Of a stretch of 64,000 nt of DNA, positions 22,205 to 33,441 are shown in pieces. The notes beneath the pieces are model-generated. The model was not told the DNA's origin, ran no database searches, and saw only the letters and a program-made list of their open reading frames with translations. The first letter of the stretch is position 1, and each line of letters begins with the position of its first letter. The DNA lies in contig NC_026503.1 in the NCBI RefSeq assembly GCF_000182925.2, positions 434,001 to 498,000 on the forward strand, in the 5' to 3' direction. The translations under genes were made by a program, and so were the position numbers. This DNA is from Neurospora crassa OR74A (taxonomy: Eukaryota > Ascomycota > Sordariomycetes > Sordariales > Sordariaceae).

Positions 22205-22978
22205 TCATGCCCTCCATCCATAATGGTTGAAGTTGATGCGCGGTCGCTTGTGGTAGTTCTCATAGTCGGCTTCGCTTCTGAGCGACTGGATTATGGGATC
22301 TCTGAGGAAGGGGTCGACAGCTCGATCGGCACGGTTGCGGTTGTTGTGCTCGTTAAGAAAGGGACCCATCAAGTCCACTTGCGGCGAATCCTCCAGGAAC
22401 AGGTCTTTTGGGGTTGAGGGATCGCCAACGCTCCACGGTGAGGATATGCACTCATCCTCAGGGATATTTGCTTCCTCGTTCTCGTTCTTGTCCCTATCGG
22501 AGTAGCCGTCGTCGTCGTCATCGTCGTCATCGTCGTCCTCGTCATCGTCGTCCTCGTCCTCGTACTGATCCATGTTGCTATCACCACCACCTGTCGTTTC
22601 CTCGGTCATGTCAACATCTTCAGACACTCCATCAGGCTCTGGCGATGTTTCGGACTGATCTTGCTTCTTCTGCGTGTTCAACATGACAACCAGCCCTTTG
22701 AGGGTTTCCGATATCTCCTTCCTCGTCAAAGTAGCCGACTCCAGCGATACCTTATCTTGACCTTGTTCCTTGTCCCTCGTCTTTGCCGCTTCCTGTTTGT
22801 AATATTCGAGTAACTTGGCGCGAAATCTTTTGCGTGTGACCTCATTCATTAGACCAGTCGCTTTCTCCACGGCCTCCTCCACGGCTAACGCCATGCGCAA
22901 CCTTTTACGCCTGTCCTCGTTCGCCTCGTCAGGTGCATGCTCCGCGGCTGAGCCCATCGTTCTGGGCCGTTTAGGCAT
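22205..22978 (-). CDS. Gene F: unknown nuclear-type acidic protein (257 aa)
   Basis: Single frame of 257 codons. Begins MPKRPRTMG, then DRRKRLR at 22-28, two basic patches that could serve as nuclear localisation signals. Residues 31-66 form a probable helix ending KLLEYYKQEAAK, which resembles KLYDYLQARRAK of gene A. A second helical stretch is near 86-103. Residues about 139-157 are an almost pure Asp/Glu run from a GTC/ATC-type trinucleotide repeat. The last 60 residues are rich in Asn/Arg/Tyr. The overall layout recalls acidic chromatin-associated proteins, but no domain is recognised and no function is claimed. Confidence 0.62.
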   Translation of the reverse strand: MPKRPRTMGSAAEHAPDEANEDRRKRLRMALAVEEAVEKATGLMNEVTRKRFRAKLLEYYKQEAAKTRDKEQGQDKVSLESATLTRKEISETLKGLVVMLNTQKKQDQSETSPEPDGVSEDVDMTEETTGGGDSNMDQYEDEDDDDEDDDDDDDDDDGYSDRDKNENEEANIPEDECISSPWSVGDPSTPKDLFLEDSPQVDLMGPFLNEHNNRNRADRAVDPFLRDPIIQSLRSEADYENYHKRPRINFNHYGWRA

Positions 22979-23099
22979 GATGGAATTCGATGTCTGGTTG
23001 TTGAGTGCCTAGACTTTGCGAAGTAGGGTTGGGTGGTGATCTTGCGAGAAAAGCTGAAAGGAGGAGGTGCGTGGAGTGTTGAGACGTCGCCGTGGTGGG

Positions 23100-23106
23100 T
23101 ATTTAA
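23100..23106 (-). promoter_or_regulatory. Weak TATA-like element upstream of gene F
   Basis: TTAAATA on the minus strand about 120 bp before the gene F start codon. Plausible in position only. Confidence 0.25.
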
Positions 23107-24930
23107 CTGCAACCGATGAGCCATTATTCGATTATTCCCCAAGTGCCGTCATCTCACCTCCATACACCAGCTATTGCGCCTCGAGAGTTGCCTTCACCCA
23201 TACCAACAATTCTCCGGAGAGGTAAGAGAGCCATTGTGTAGCCGGCTGGGGTCGCGAAACTTGAAGGTTTGGGGCTCCATCGTTTGGTCGTGATGGTTTT
23301 TGTCGCGAGTTCTGAATAGCATGTACAATAAATAGGAGGGGCGGCTCGTTATGGGTTATTGGCGCGAGGCTGTAATAGGTGGAGATGAAGGTGCAAAATG
23401 AAAAAGTTGGGATGGAATCCAGGGGTCGGGGCGGAGTGGAAAATGACTGCAGAAGAGGAGCGTTGTCGCCAACGTCAATTCATGCAGTGCCTGCCATCCT
23501 ATCTTACTAATCGCGGCGCGGCTGCAGCCCAGGCGTCTCTGATGAACGTGCCTACCTTACAGTACGTCCGTCTGATGCTAATACCACTATAACTCCTGTA
23601 ACGTGCGAAAGGTACACCCCGATTGGATTGTGTACTTGCGGTGTGTATCTCCCTCTAGGTAGCTTGGCCTGCCCCGACTTTCGCTCTCTTCGCTCTCGGA
23701 GGGGAGTCATCAATCAAGCATTTCCCCCGATCACTGGAATACCTTCTTCGCCCTAGATGCGCTCGATCGCAACTTCAAAGCCTCGACGGCAAGGATTCAA
23801 TAAGACTTCCATGTTCCTCCCTTTCTCACGAGTCACGGGCTCGCTCAACTTGGACCCTTGACATCAATACATGTATCCAAAGATGCCCAGAACGGTGTCC
23901 CTAGCCGGGATATTTCCATCGAAACTAAAACCAGATTGATATACACCTCTAGATGTCGGATTCCAAAACTTTTCCGCGCCTCTTGCTGTCTCTCCTCCCA
24001 CTTCAATGCCAACTCTCCACGGCTTGACTCCGGCACAACTGCTGACTCCAAAATCTATCTGCCTGGGTACTGGGAGACGAGAATGGAGATCAGTTCAGGA
24101 TGAGTGGTAGATTTACGATACTGCAATGATTCGAAGGATAGGTACATCGTGAGCTTCCCTGAAAATCTCGGCACACCCACCTTGACCCTTGTGCATACAC
24201 GCACCCAAAAGTTTCCTTGGCATGTAAGAACCTAGAGGTAGGTAGACACTACCAATTATCTTCACCAAAAAGCACTTCAACCTTGCTACAACTCATTATG
24301 AGGTATTATCCAAAGCGGGAAGGCATGATGACAATACGTCCGGAGGCATTTGAGCATTAATGGCACCGCCACTCCGGTGTTTGCATTCGCCGTCCCTGCT
24401 TTTTGGAATGTATCAGAAAATGATGATGAAACATCATCTTCGGAAATTCCTGGAAACATTACAAGGCTTGAGGAACGTGACAAAACTTGGGTAGGTACCT
24501 CTACGTATAGCTTTTGGGGTGGGTGTCCGGAAGGTTAGGTAATACAAGAAGTCGGGAAGATCAAGCACGACTCAACCTTACCGTTTCGTACAAGGCGAGG
24601 AAAGGAAAGAACCTCGTATTGTACTGCGCAAGTGCATCCACACTAGGGGTAACTTCAAACATCAAAAATCATCATCATGGACCCATCATTTCAGGTCAGA
24701 CATCAATCACTTCGCATTGTGTCGTAACCGGTTCCTATTCCCTGTGCTCCATCGCTTCCATCGAACGGTCGAGGCTTCGTCCTTTACTCATGTCCGCTGC
24801 ATTATCAACATAATCATCTTCACCATCAATCATCACAAAGGCCAAGAGCAGGAGTCACCCGCAAATGTCTTCAATTTTGCCGATGTAAGTATACTCTTCG
24901 GACTTCAATCCCCACCAACCACACGGGCAC
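23107..24930. other. Intergenic, no convincing gene
   Basis: About 1.8 kb of ordinary base composition between genes F and G. Only short frames without recognisable features on either strand. It may contain the upstream region of F and the 3' region of G. Confidence 0.5.
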
Positions 24931-25470
24931 TCAATCCATATCATCATACCACACATCCGTGAAATCATCCTCCCGACGCCAATCGTACGCCTCGTCCTCT
25001 TCATCATCAACCTCCTTCTTCTCTCCCTCCTTGCGCTTAGGCTTAGGAGCCTCAGCCCAAGGCGGCATCGGACCCGCGGAGCACACAGGGCACCACGTGG
25101 GCGCAGGCGTGGGCATCAGTCCCTTCCTGGGCTTTGCGCAGTCCGGGACATAGCGACGGGCTTGGCTTGGACTCGGATTGGGACTAGGTTGCCACTTGTA
25201 GTGGGGGCATGTGCAGCAAGTGGTGGTGGGCTTGGGGTTGGCGGCACCCGGGGCAGACTGGGCGTCGTCGGACTTGCTGTCCGTCTTGGTGGGCTGGCGG
25301 TGCTGGCGGTTGTGGCGGCCGAAGCTCGCTGGGATAGTGACTTTGGTTCCGGTCACTTGGATGGTGGTGTTTGTGCCGGGGACAGTGATGGTGGTGGTGG
25401 TCATGGTGGTGGTCGTGGTGGTGGGTTGGTCGGCCTTGCCGACGGAGACGTTCTTCTGAGTGGAAGACAT
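24931..25470 (-). CDS. Gene G: small Thr-rich, Cys-containing unknown protein (179 aa)
   Basis: Single frame of 179 codons starting MSSTQKNVSVGK. Residues 17-28 are a threonine run. Six cysteines follow in a C-C-x-C-P-H-Y (85-91), C111, W-C-P-V-C (126-130) arrangement, a spacing that could bind one or two metal ions. The C-terminus is a basic patch (KPKRKEGEKK, 143-152) followed by an acidic tail ending DVWYDDMD. No signal peptide or membrane segment. A TATATATA box 246 bp upstream supports transcription. Family not recognised, and it lacks the KR-motif of genes B-D. Confidence 0.6.
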   Translation of the reverse strand: MSSTQKNVSVGKADQPTTTTTTMTTTTITVPGTNTTIQVTGTKVTIPASFGRHNRQHRQPTKTDSKSDDAQSAPGAANPKPTTTCCTCPHYKWQPSPNPSPSQARRYVPDCAKPRKGLMPTPAPTWCPVCSAGPMPPWAEAPKPKRKEGEKKEVDDEEDEAYDWRREDDFTDVWYDDMD

Positions 25471-25715
25471 CTTGTCTGGTTATAATCGTATGATGTCGAG
25501 AGAGATATTTGCGACGTCGGTAGTGGTACGCTGTGAGGTGGCGGCGTGGTGGTGTTGCTTTGATGGTAGCAGGGAAGATAGGTATCAAGAGCCGATTTTG
25601 TTTCGAGATTCGAAAGATAATCCGTTGTAGAGAGACGGTCGACGACTGAGTTCGATGATGTGGGAAAAAAAAAGGGAAGAAGAAAAGTCATATTCCAGCA
25701 GGGGATTGGTTTGCT

Positions 25716-25723
25716 TATATATA
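25716..25723 (-). promoter_or_regulatory. TATA box candidate for gene G
   Basis: TATATATA on the minus strand about 246 bp upstream of the gene G ATG, implying a 5' leader of up to about 200 nt. Confidence 0.45.
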
Positions 25724-26978
25724 CCTCTAGAAATTCAACCTTTGCCGAAAACCTTCATGCAACCTGTTCGCCTTCACCATCGAAGTAATGCTTGGTGAAT
25801 GACTCCCATCTGCAGTTCAAACCTGCGAGGCTACTTACCTATCCAAGGAAAAAAAAGGTTCATGCAGGTCTTTTCGCCTTCACCTCCGGATCCCCGCCCT
25901 GGCGTACTTCACTTGCATCTCCGGTGAAGAGGGGAGGCATCCTGTAGCATTGCATGAAACCTGGCGCGTCTTCAACTAAACCCTATTTCTGAGCATGTGA
26001 TCCTGCAGGTTCAATTTTTGCTTGGTGGCTTGGATGACTTCTTTCGCCGAACCTGCCCGATGCGGCGCCGGTAGTGTGCATGGACTCTTCTGTGCTCGAG
26101 TACCTATACGGTATCTCATACCATCGGCAGAGCGTGCAGCTCGATCCCACGTATATACCTCTAGGCAGTTGGTTTGGCCCCTTTCTTCTCCCTCACCAAA
26201 ATATATACGCCCCATTCGTCCTTGTAAAGTCTGATTGTCTGGAAGTGTTTTAAGGAATGCAATTGTTGGAGGGGTAGTACTTCTTGTGAGGATGGCTAGG
26301 ACTGGACGCCGGGGGAAAAATTGATAGGAGGTATTCATGAGCCTTAAGAATATGTCGATGGAAGGGACTGGAGGAGCACATTGACTTCCGGTCGGGTCTT
26401 GACGCCAGTGATGCAATCCCAGATGAACCAATGCACGAGCGGCATGAGGACTGGGGTGGGTGTGTCTGTGTGTGATGTTCAAGGTGTATACTTCTATCCT
26501 TATTCTTGATGATTCGCGATGATGGGCGGCAAAGGGCGACAACAAGTATAAACAATATACCATCTACGGCGTGATGGTATTCCATGTTGACACAGGATGC
26601 AGGGTGGAACTATACGAGGTTCGAGGGGTGATGATGACACCGAGAGCGTATCTCACATGAGCGTAGTTTGTAAGAAGATGGTAGGTGATTGGAATTCTAT
26701 ACTGTTGCATAGAACTGTTCCTTAGAATGGTGCTAGGTATCATACGTTGCCGTGTGACTTCTACCTCCCACTTGCTACGTCTAGGTGTCTTCGCACCCAA
26801 TTGCAACCTAAGTTTAAATCAAGTGATACTCGCTTAGATATCACATGTTGCTTTCTCTCTCCCTTTCCGTCCCTCCATCCATGATCCATCCCCCACGTAG
26901 GTGATTGCCCGCTCTCTCCATGTCAAAAGCGTTCTAATCCCATGTCTTCCACCCTTCCATTTATTTCTATTCCACGAG
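25724..26978. other. Intergenic, no convincing gene
   Basis: About 1.25 kb between gene G and gene H with scattered short frames only. Two similar CATGCA(A/G)-containing segments near 25760 and 25860 (each followed by CTTTTCGCCTTCACC-like or CCTGTTCGCCTTCACC-like sequence) suggest a small diverged duplication. Confidence 0.45.
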
Positions 26979-28154
26979 CTATTTCCATCGATTCTCATAA
27001 AATCCCGGGGCACTATCACTCGGACTTCTCGACGCCAGCCTAATGTACCTCTCGGAGCACATCTCCCCCAACCGCTGCGACAGCGGATCCCAGTACTTCT
27101 TCAACCGTCTGTTCTTGTTGGTGAGCAAAAGAAACAGCTTTTCCTCCTTTACGTGTCTGTGCACTTTTGGGGCATCTTGGTACAACCCAAATTTTGTGCG
27201 TTTGAATTCGATTCTCTCGTAATACTGGTAGTGTTCAAAGTCCTGCAGGGTGCGGAGGCGTATGGCAGGGGGTATGATCATATCGTCGGAGCTGGAGCTG
27301 CTGCTGCCGGTGCTGTCGGTGTCGTAGCTGCTGTCCGTGTTGTTGTGATGGTAGGTATGAGAGCTATTGTTGATGCTGGTGTTGCAGCTGGTGTTGGGGC
27401 TGGTACGGTTATCGTGTCTATCCATGTCGACGTCCGCGTTTCTGTCGCTCGATGGTAGCGGTGCGCTCGAGGCCGAGGGAGAACGGTCTAGGGGAATATG
27501 GTGGAGCTCTGCACAAAGCCGGGCATACTCGTCGGAAATACGGGCGAGTTCTTGAGACTGAGCACGCGTCATCCTCTTTGAGCTATCCTGTAGACGCTCA
27601 ATCTCCTTTTCCATTTGCTTCAATTTTGCGTGGAGGTATGTTTTTCTGTCTGACTCGGTAACACTCTCACGAGTTTCGTTGTGAAGACTCGGAGGAGTGT
27701 CAACAAAGGGGTCATCCAAGGAATTTAGTGCCGCAGCTTTTTGTGCCCCTTGCCTCAGATTTCTGTCGACCTCTCGTTCGTACCGGCCCCCGTAAGTCGC
27801 ATTCGAAGCTTCGGCATCTGCGTTGTCGAAGATCCCGGCCAAGAAGATGGGCGAAGAATCATTTCCTTTTCTAGCTTTCTCCGGTCGCTCACACGAAGAT
27901 CTGGCTTCGCACTTCCTCTTGGCGTTTGGGAATACTGTGGAGTTGTCTGGTTTGGCTGCCGGTAGTTGGACTTGGCATGAGCTTTGGAAGTCCCGAGAAT
28001 TGGTTGGTGTTTGTTGGTTTCGATATTCGCGTGGAGGAGGTGTTACTGGATACCTAGAGTTCCAGTTGGTAAGCCAAGAGCCAAAACGCTCACTTGGGCC
28101 AGTCGTTGGACCCGAGCTTGTTTTGGTGGTCCGATTGGTAACATACCTGTCCAT
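26979..28154 (-). CDS. Gene H: unknown coiled-coil protein (391 aa)
   Basis: Single frame of 391 codons starting MDRYVTNRTTK. Residues 1-100 are disordered with a basic NAKRKCEAR patch. Residues about 172-218 have the heptad pattern of a coiled coil (KLKQMEKEIERLQ onward). A Ser/Asp/Asn-rich linker follows (225-300), then a compact basic C-terminal part (about 300-375) rich in Tyr, Phe, Lys and Arg that is the most likely folded region. No known domain recognised. It closes the minus-strand run of uncharacterised frames and is separated from the mannosyltransferase gene by 3.5 kb. Confidence 0.62.
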   Translation of the reverse strand: MDRYVTNRTTKTSSGPTTGPSERFGSWLTNWNSRYPVTPPPREYRNQQTPTNSRDFQSSCQVQLPAAKPDNSTVFPNAKRKCEARSSCERPEKARKGNDSSPIFLAGIFDNADAEASNATYGGRYEREVDRNLRQGAQKAAALNSLDDPFVDTPPSLHNETRESVTESDRKTYLHAKLKQMEKEIERLQDSSKRMTRAQSQELARISDEYARLCAELHHIPLDRSPSASSAPLPSSDRNADVDMDRHDNRTSPNTSCNTSINNSSHTYHHNNTDSSYDTDSTGSSSSSSDDMIIPPAIRLRTLQDFEHYQYYERIEFKRTKFGLYQDAPKVHRHVKEEKLFLLLTNKNRRLKKYWDPLSQRLGEMCSERYIRLASRSPSDSAPGFYENRWK

Positions 28155-31100
28155 CTTGTGTCGCTAAAGGCTTTGTGAGCTGGATTTGAGTGATGTACGT
28201 GAGGTCTGTGTCTCTACCGAACGTTGTTTGAGCTTGTGAAGAGCTGGCTCTGAAAGCGGTGTGGTGATAGGGTGACGGTGTCCCATTAAATGATGGGGAG
28301 AGTATGGAAAATCCAAATTCAACCGAAGAACCAGAAATCTTAATCTGCACTACCTGTACTTTGACCCGGGCGGGACCGTTGGGTTGAGGGGTTGATGCAT
28401 CTGCATCATGCAGCAATATATCAAATGCAAGGTGGTTTTCGGTGTGGCCACCGGACTGGAAAATTCATGAGGTGCCTGTAAGTATGTATATGCATGTATA
28501 CGGTAGGTATATTCCCTGCACTAGAAATGCGGTGATGAAATTTCCTAGTTGTTTGCACTTTGGGGAAGATGACACAGCGATGGAACGCCCGGCCATCAAA
28601 CTGGCGATAAAGCACTTGCCGGACCGACTCCATCAGGGATAGAGACCGGTAAGGGTTAAAGAAAACAGAGGTGACTGCATGGCCATTGATACAATTGACT
28701 TGGAGTACAGTCAGTAGGCAGCCCGATGTTTACCTCTCTGGTTTCATCTGATCCTGATGTATGACCTTGAATCGGCCTGTCGCATGAAGCCTTTTGTCAA
28801 TCTGGGAGAGGGCGGCCAGCTCAGACATGAGTCCTAGCGCAAGACAATCACAAGCTCGGAAGACCATGTGTAGACTTGACTCCAGAAGTTCCAAGAATGA
28901 GGACTATTGTCTCATGCCCTGACTGGAAGATATAGCTGTCCGTGTGTGTCGAAATCATGTAGATGTGGCCTTGCAACTTGACCACCACTGCTGCCATGGT
29001 TGGATGGCGACATCTTTCTATCGGTTTCGGATCCAAAATAGTTCTAGAATCTTGTCGAACGTTGAAATGCCACGACCTCAAGAGTTATCGCAGCGGCCAA
29101 AGGGCATTGGCTCCCGAGGCGCATCCCTTGGCGACCTCAGCTCAGTTTGAGGTAGCAGGGTGTGAGGTGGCCAGCCGGTAGTAGGTGTATTGAGTGCCCT
29201 TGGTTTCATTCCTTGTTTTTGACGCTAGTATAATGGGAAACACTACCTCAACCTGATATTCTGCTGTTATAACTGCTATATGGCTGAACGTCAGTATAGG
29301 AATCGCCAGTTCGACTTTAGTGCGGATCATCTTTGTGTCCTACTCTCAAAGTTGATGGAGTCTTTGCAACTATTGGCCTTTCCAACCTTTTCATGCTTGT
29401 ATACTGGATCTAGTCCATTTGCGTCTTGAAATTGTCATAGTTGTAGAACGTTCTGTATGTCGGATATGGGATACGTGCTGGTTGCGATGTAGCGCAGTTA
29501 ATTCAAGTTGGGTAGAGACGGAAATGCCTGAATAGAGAGAAAATTTGAGGTGCCTTCCCGCCGAGATGCGGAGAACTGTCCGCACCAAGATTGCTATGTC
29601 TGAACCTAAGGATGTAACTTCTGTGATGCTCACTTTTTATACTGCGATGATGACCCAGTGCACCTTCCCAACCAACCTGACTCATCAAGATTGTCAAGAT
29701 TGGGAATTGATGGCAGGTAGAAGATCACAGAGATAAGGCCGGTGTTTGCTAGTAACACACTGACAAAACTGCAAACATTTACACTTGTCTACAGGCTCCA
29801 GCCCAGGCTAAGGGTCGGTTTGATATGGCAATCCCAAGTAGTAGAAGGAACAGCGGAATGGATGTACTCGGTAGATGGGCTGCCAAGACACTCGATCCTG
29901 GCCCAACCTCAACCACTCCGACATGGATGAAAACTACTCCATATCCATTTTATGGATGCTTGATGTGAGTTTCCTGTCGAGTATATTGCTAGCAATTCGA
30001 CTGCTCGAGCTATCATCGCTTGATGATGGCGGCTGGTGCCGAGGTACATGTCCCCATAGTTCGCCATGTTGGCGTTGGCTTCCATTGTGGTGGTCAGTGC
30101 ACCGCTCAAGCTCACTGCCTGCCGGAACAGAAACTCATTTCTTGCCGTGGACTCTCGAACCTCGAGCCTCCAAGGAAGAAAGCAACTGGAAAGCCACGAC
30201 ATCCCCGGTTCAGCGTCCGTGTGTTTGACATTGGAAAAAAAGCATCGGATCTCAACCATGGCTGTGTTCTATCGTCATCCTGTTTCAGCGTTTCAACACT
30301 GATGTTCTTTCGCCGCGGCATTCGCCTGCAGCAGTTCGTTGTTCCTCGGGAAGTTTTGCCCCTTTTCCGCGAGGAGTGCGGTTTTTACACAATTGTACTG
30401 TGTAGTGCAAGCAAGGAAAAGGGGCCAACCGCGAGGGCCATCGGGCAATCATGTTGCATCGTCGACGGGAAATGTTATTTTTGGGAGTGAGAGACAATTC
30501 CTGCGTTGGAAGATAAGCGACCAGCTGGCCGACAGTTGCCTTCTGGTTACCAATGCGAAATGTTGGGACGAACAGACCCTGGGGCTGCAGCTGGCAGAGG
30601 CGGGCATTGCATTTTCGGGTGTCTGAGTGTTCCTGACAGCCCAGCAAGACAATCGCCCGAGACTCAGGGTCCAGCACTAACAATTTTCCCAGCGGGCAAG
30701 TGCAGGGGCAGCGCCACGCCAGCGCTGAAAGTCAGTCCCCTGGAACCAGATGATGGAGAGGCCAGGCCCGGCTTTTGGGGTCTGGGGACGGGATACCTCA
30801 AGATGGAGCGAGGGAAACTCTGATCGGATTCCGTGTTTTTCCAGGTTGCTGGCGCGACTTTCGCTGTCTCTCGCAACTGACAAAAACTCCGACTGTCCTG
30901 TTTGTGTTTCTTGCGTGTTTCTTTCTGTCATTTTGATGCCATTTGAATACATACATTCCATCGTTTCTGAAAACGGCTGCCTTTAATATCAACGACACCT
31001 CGACGATAACGCGGGGAGCTAGTATCGGGCCCATCTCCAACGCCCAGCCTTGCCCCCCAGTGTCTCCAGAAATCAAGTGAGGAGGCCCCAGTCCCTCTCA

Positions 31101-31657
31101 AGTCTCAACGAACGGGCAGCCCCAGCCTTGGCGGCCCTGGCCCAGACCTCTTGCGGTCGTTGTGGACGCGTCCCCATCGTCCCAGTGGAGCAATCTCTCT
31201 CCAATCGACAAACCACCGAAACACCCACTCGCCTGAACGACAAGGGGAAACTATTCTCTCCCCTGCCACTCGCTTCACTTCTCGCCTTTGATTGCTTTTT
31301 TGCATCTGCTGCATGTCGCGATACAGGTAGAGCAGAGTTTGGAGGAGAACTCTCTTCGTGATAGATTTCTTGTTTCTTCTGGATTATCATTTTCGGCTTT
31401 CACAGGGTGCTGACGGAAGCCCCTTTTGTATCACGACTACCCCCCCAATCGCGAATCCCACGTCGACGATATCGACACCCCCGGCCGACACATCACGACA
31501 TATCAACGTGGCGTCCGACCGACGACGACATTTATACCAAAACACCACCCACCCATAACTTCTAATACACATACACAACCCGACTGCGAGAGCGATAGCA
31601 CCACCTCGCCGTCGTCGTTCCCTCTCGGCTCCGGCAGCGCCATACACCGCCTTCACC
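28155..31657. other. Long intergenic region, no convincing gene
   Basis: About 3.5 kb of ordinary composition. Small frames occur on both strands but none has coding character or recognisable homology. The last 600 bp before the mannosyltransferase ATG are C/T-rich and probably its promoter and 5' leader. Confidence 0.5.
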
Positions 31658-33441
31658 ATGGACCTCCTCCGTCAGCTCGGGGGGCTCCTCCCCGGCGGCA
31701 GACCGCCCCAGCTTCCCCTCGGCCAGGGCGAAAAGGACAAGCCACGGAGGACACTGGCACAGCGCCTTCAGTATCTTAGGAGACCCCTCAGGTTACGAGG
31801 CAACTCGAGCATATCCGTGCCTCTGGGCGTGGTCATTCTCTTCCCCTGCATAGTCGTCATCCTCATCCTCGTCCTCTTCGTCAGGCACCCAAGCTCCCCC
31901 GGCCGCATCTTGATGCCCGCCGGTGCCCCGCCCGGCATCAGGTACGTCTTTGCTCTGCTATAGCTCCCTCACCGCCTTTGGTCTCCAAACAGCAATGCGC
32001 TAACAACTTACTTGTCTTTCCCCTCCCACAGGAAAATCAGCGAAAAGTACGACAAGGTCTTCGTCACCGGCTGCCTTGAGCCCGACACCAGCAAGCCCCG
32101 CGCCAATGGCGCCTTCGTCGTCCTCGCGAGAAACAAGGAGCTGGACGGTGTCATCCAGTCCATCAAGTCCATCGAGCGCCACTTCAACCGCTGGTACCAC
32201 TACCCCTACGTCTTCCTGAACGATGGCGACTTTGACGACACCTTCAAGGACACCGTCAAGAACTACACCTCTGCTCCCGTCGAGTTCGGCAAGGTTGGCC
32301 CGGACATGTGGGGATTCCCCGACTGGGTCGACCCCAAGGTCGCCAAGGAGGGTATCGCCAAGCAGGGTGATGCCGCTGTCATGTACGGTGGCATGGAAAG
32401 TTACCACTCCATGTGCAGATTCTACTCTGGGTATGTATTGCGATTCAAGTCTTAAGCAAGCTACATCTGCTAACACAGCACAGCTTCTTCTACAAGCACG
32501 AGCTCCTCCAGAAGTACGAGTGGTACTGGCGCTTGGAGCCCGAGATCAAGTACTTCTGCGACATCACCTAGTACGTTCTTTCACTCTTCGCTTTCCCTCT
32601 GTGCGCATCTCGCTAACATAGTACCGCTTCCCAGTGACCCCTTCCTCAAGATGATCGAGAACAACAAGACCTACGGCTTCACCATTGCGGTCAAGGAACT
32701 CCGCGAGACCGTCCCCAACATTTTCCGCTATGCCTCCGCCTACAAGCGTCTCAACAACATTACCTCGCAGGGTCTGTGGGAAATGTTTGTCGAGCCCCAG
32801 CCCGAGAAGAAGCCCGAAGCCCCCGAGCCCGGCCTTCCTGAGGAGATCCTGCGCTCCGACCCCGGCGCTAACAAGCTCCCCGATATCGACCCCGAGGCGA
32901 TGGAGGGCGAGAAGTACAACATGTGCCATTTCTGGTCCAACTTTGAGATTGCCCGCTTGGATTTCTTCCGGTCCAAGGCGTACGAGGATTTCTTCCAGAT
33001 GATGGATCACAGCGGTGGCTTTTGGATGGAGCGTGTATGTTTCCTTTCCTTCTTTTTTACCCATTTTTTCCCCAGTTCAGCCGCTAACAATCACCACAGT
33101 GGGGTGATGCCCCGATTCACTCCCTCGCTGCCGGTGCCCTCTTGGGCCCCCGCGACATCCATTACTTCCGCGACTTCGGTTACCGCCACACCACCATTCA
33201 GCACTGCCCCGCCAACGCGCCCGCCCGCCAGCTGCCCCGCGAGCCCTACCTCGAGAAGACCACGCTGGACGAAAAGAAGCGCATCGAGGAGGACAAGTAC
33301 TGGGATGAATACGACACCCCCAAGGAGAACGGCGTTGGATGCCGCTGCAGGTGCGACACGGACATTGTCGACGTCGAGGGCAAGGAAGGTTCTTGCTTGG
33401 CCGAGTGGGTGGATGTTGCGGGTGGCTGGGCCAGTCCTTAG
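31658..33441 (+). CDS. GT15 (KRE2/MNT1/KTR) alpha-1,2-mannosyltransferase, 503 aa
   Basis: Five exons fit perfectly: 31658-31941, 32032-32430, 32484-32570, 32635-33034, 33100-33441. Donors are GTACGT or GTATGT, acceptors CAG, with CTAAC branch sites in each intron. Spliced length is 503 residues. A cytosolic N-terminus and one membrane segment (about 54-76) make a type II Golgi protein. The lumenal domain has the family hallmarks: KYDKVFVTGC, SIERHFNRWYHYPYVFLND near 140-160, YWRLEPEIKYFCDITYDPF (242-260) with the conserved Glu246, YNMCHFWSNFEIARL, and GGFWMERWGDAPIHSLAAG near the end. GT15 enzymes add alpha-1,2-mannose from GDP-mannose to O- and N-linked glycans. A cysteine-rich tail (GCRCRCD) closes the protein. 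Which KTR subfamily it belongs to is not decided. Confidence 0.93.

Noticed and set aside
30020-30490. 156-codon plus-strand frame between gene H and the mannosyltransferase
   Set aside because: Not ATG-supported with features; opposite strand is open too; no motif.
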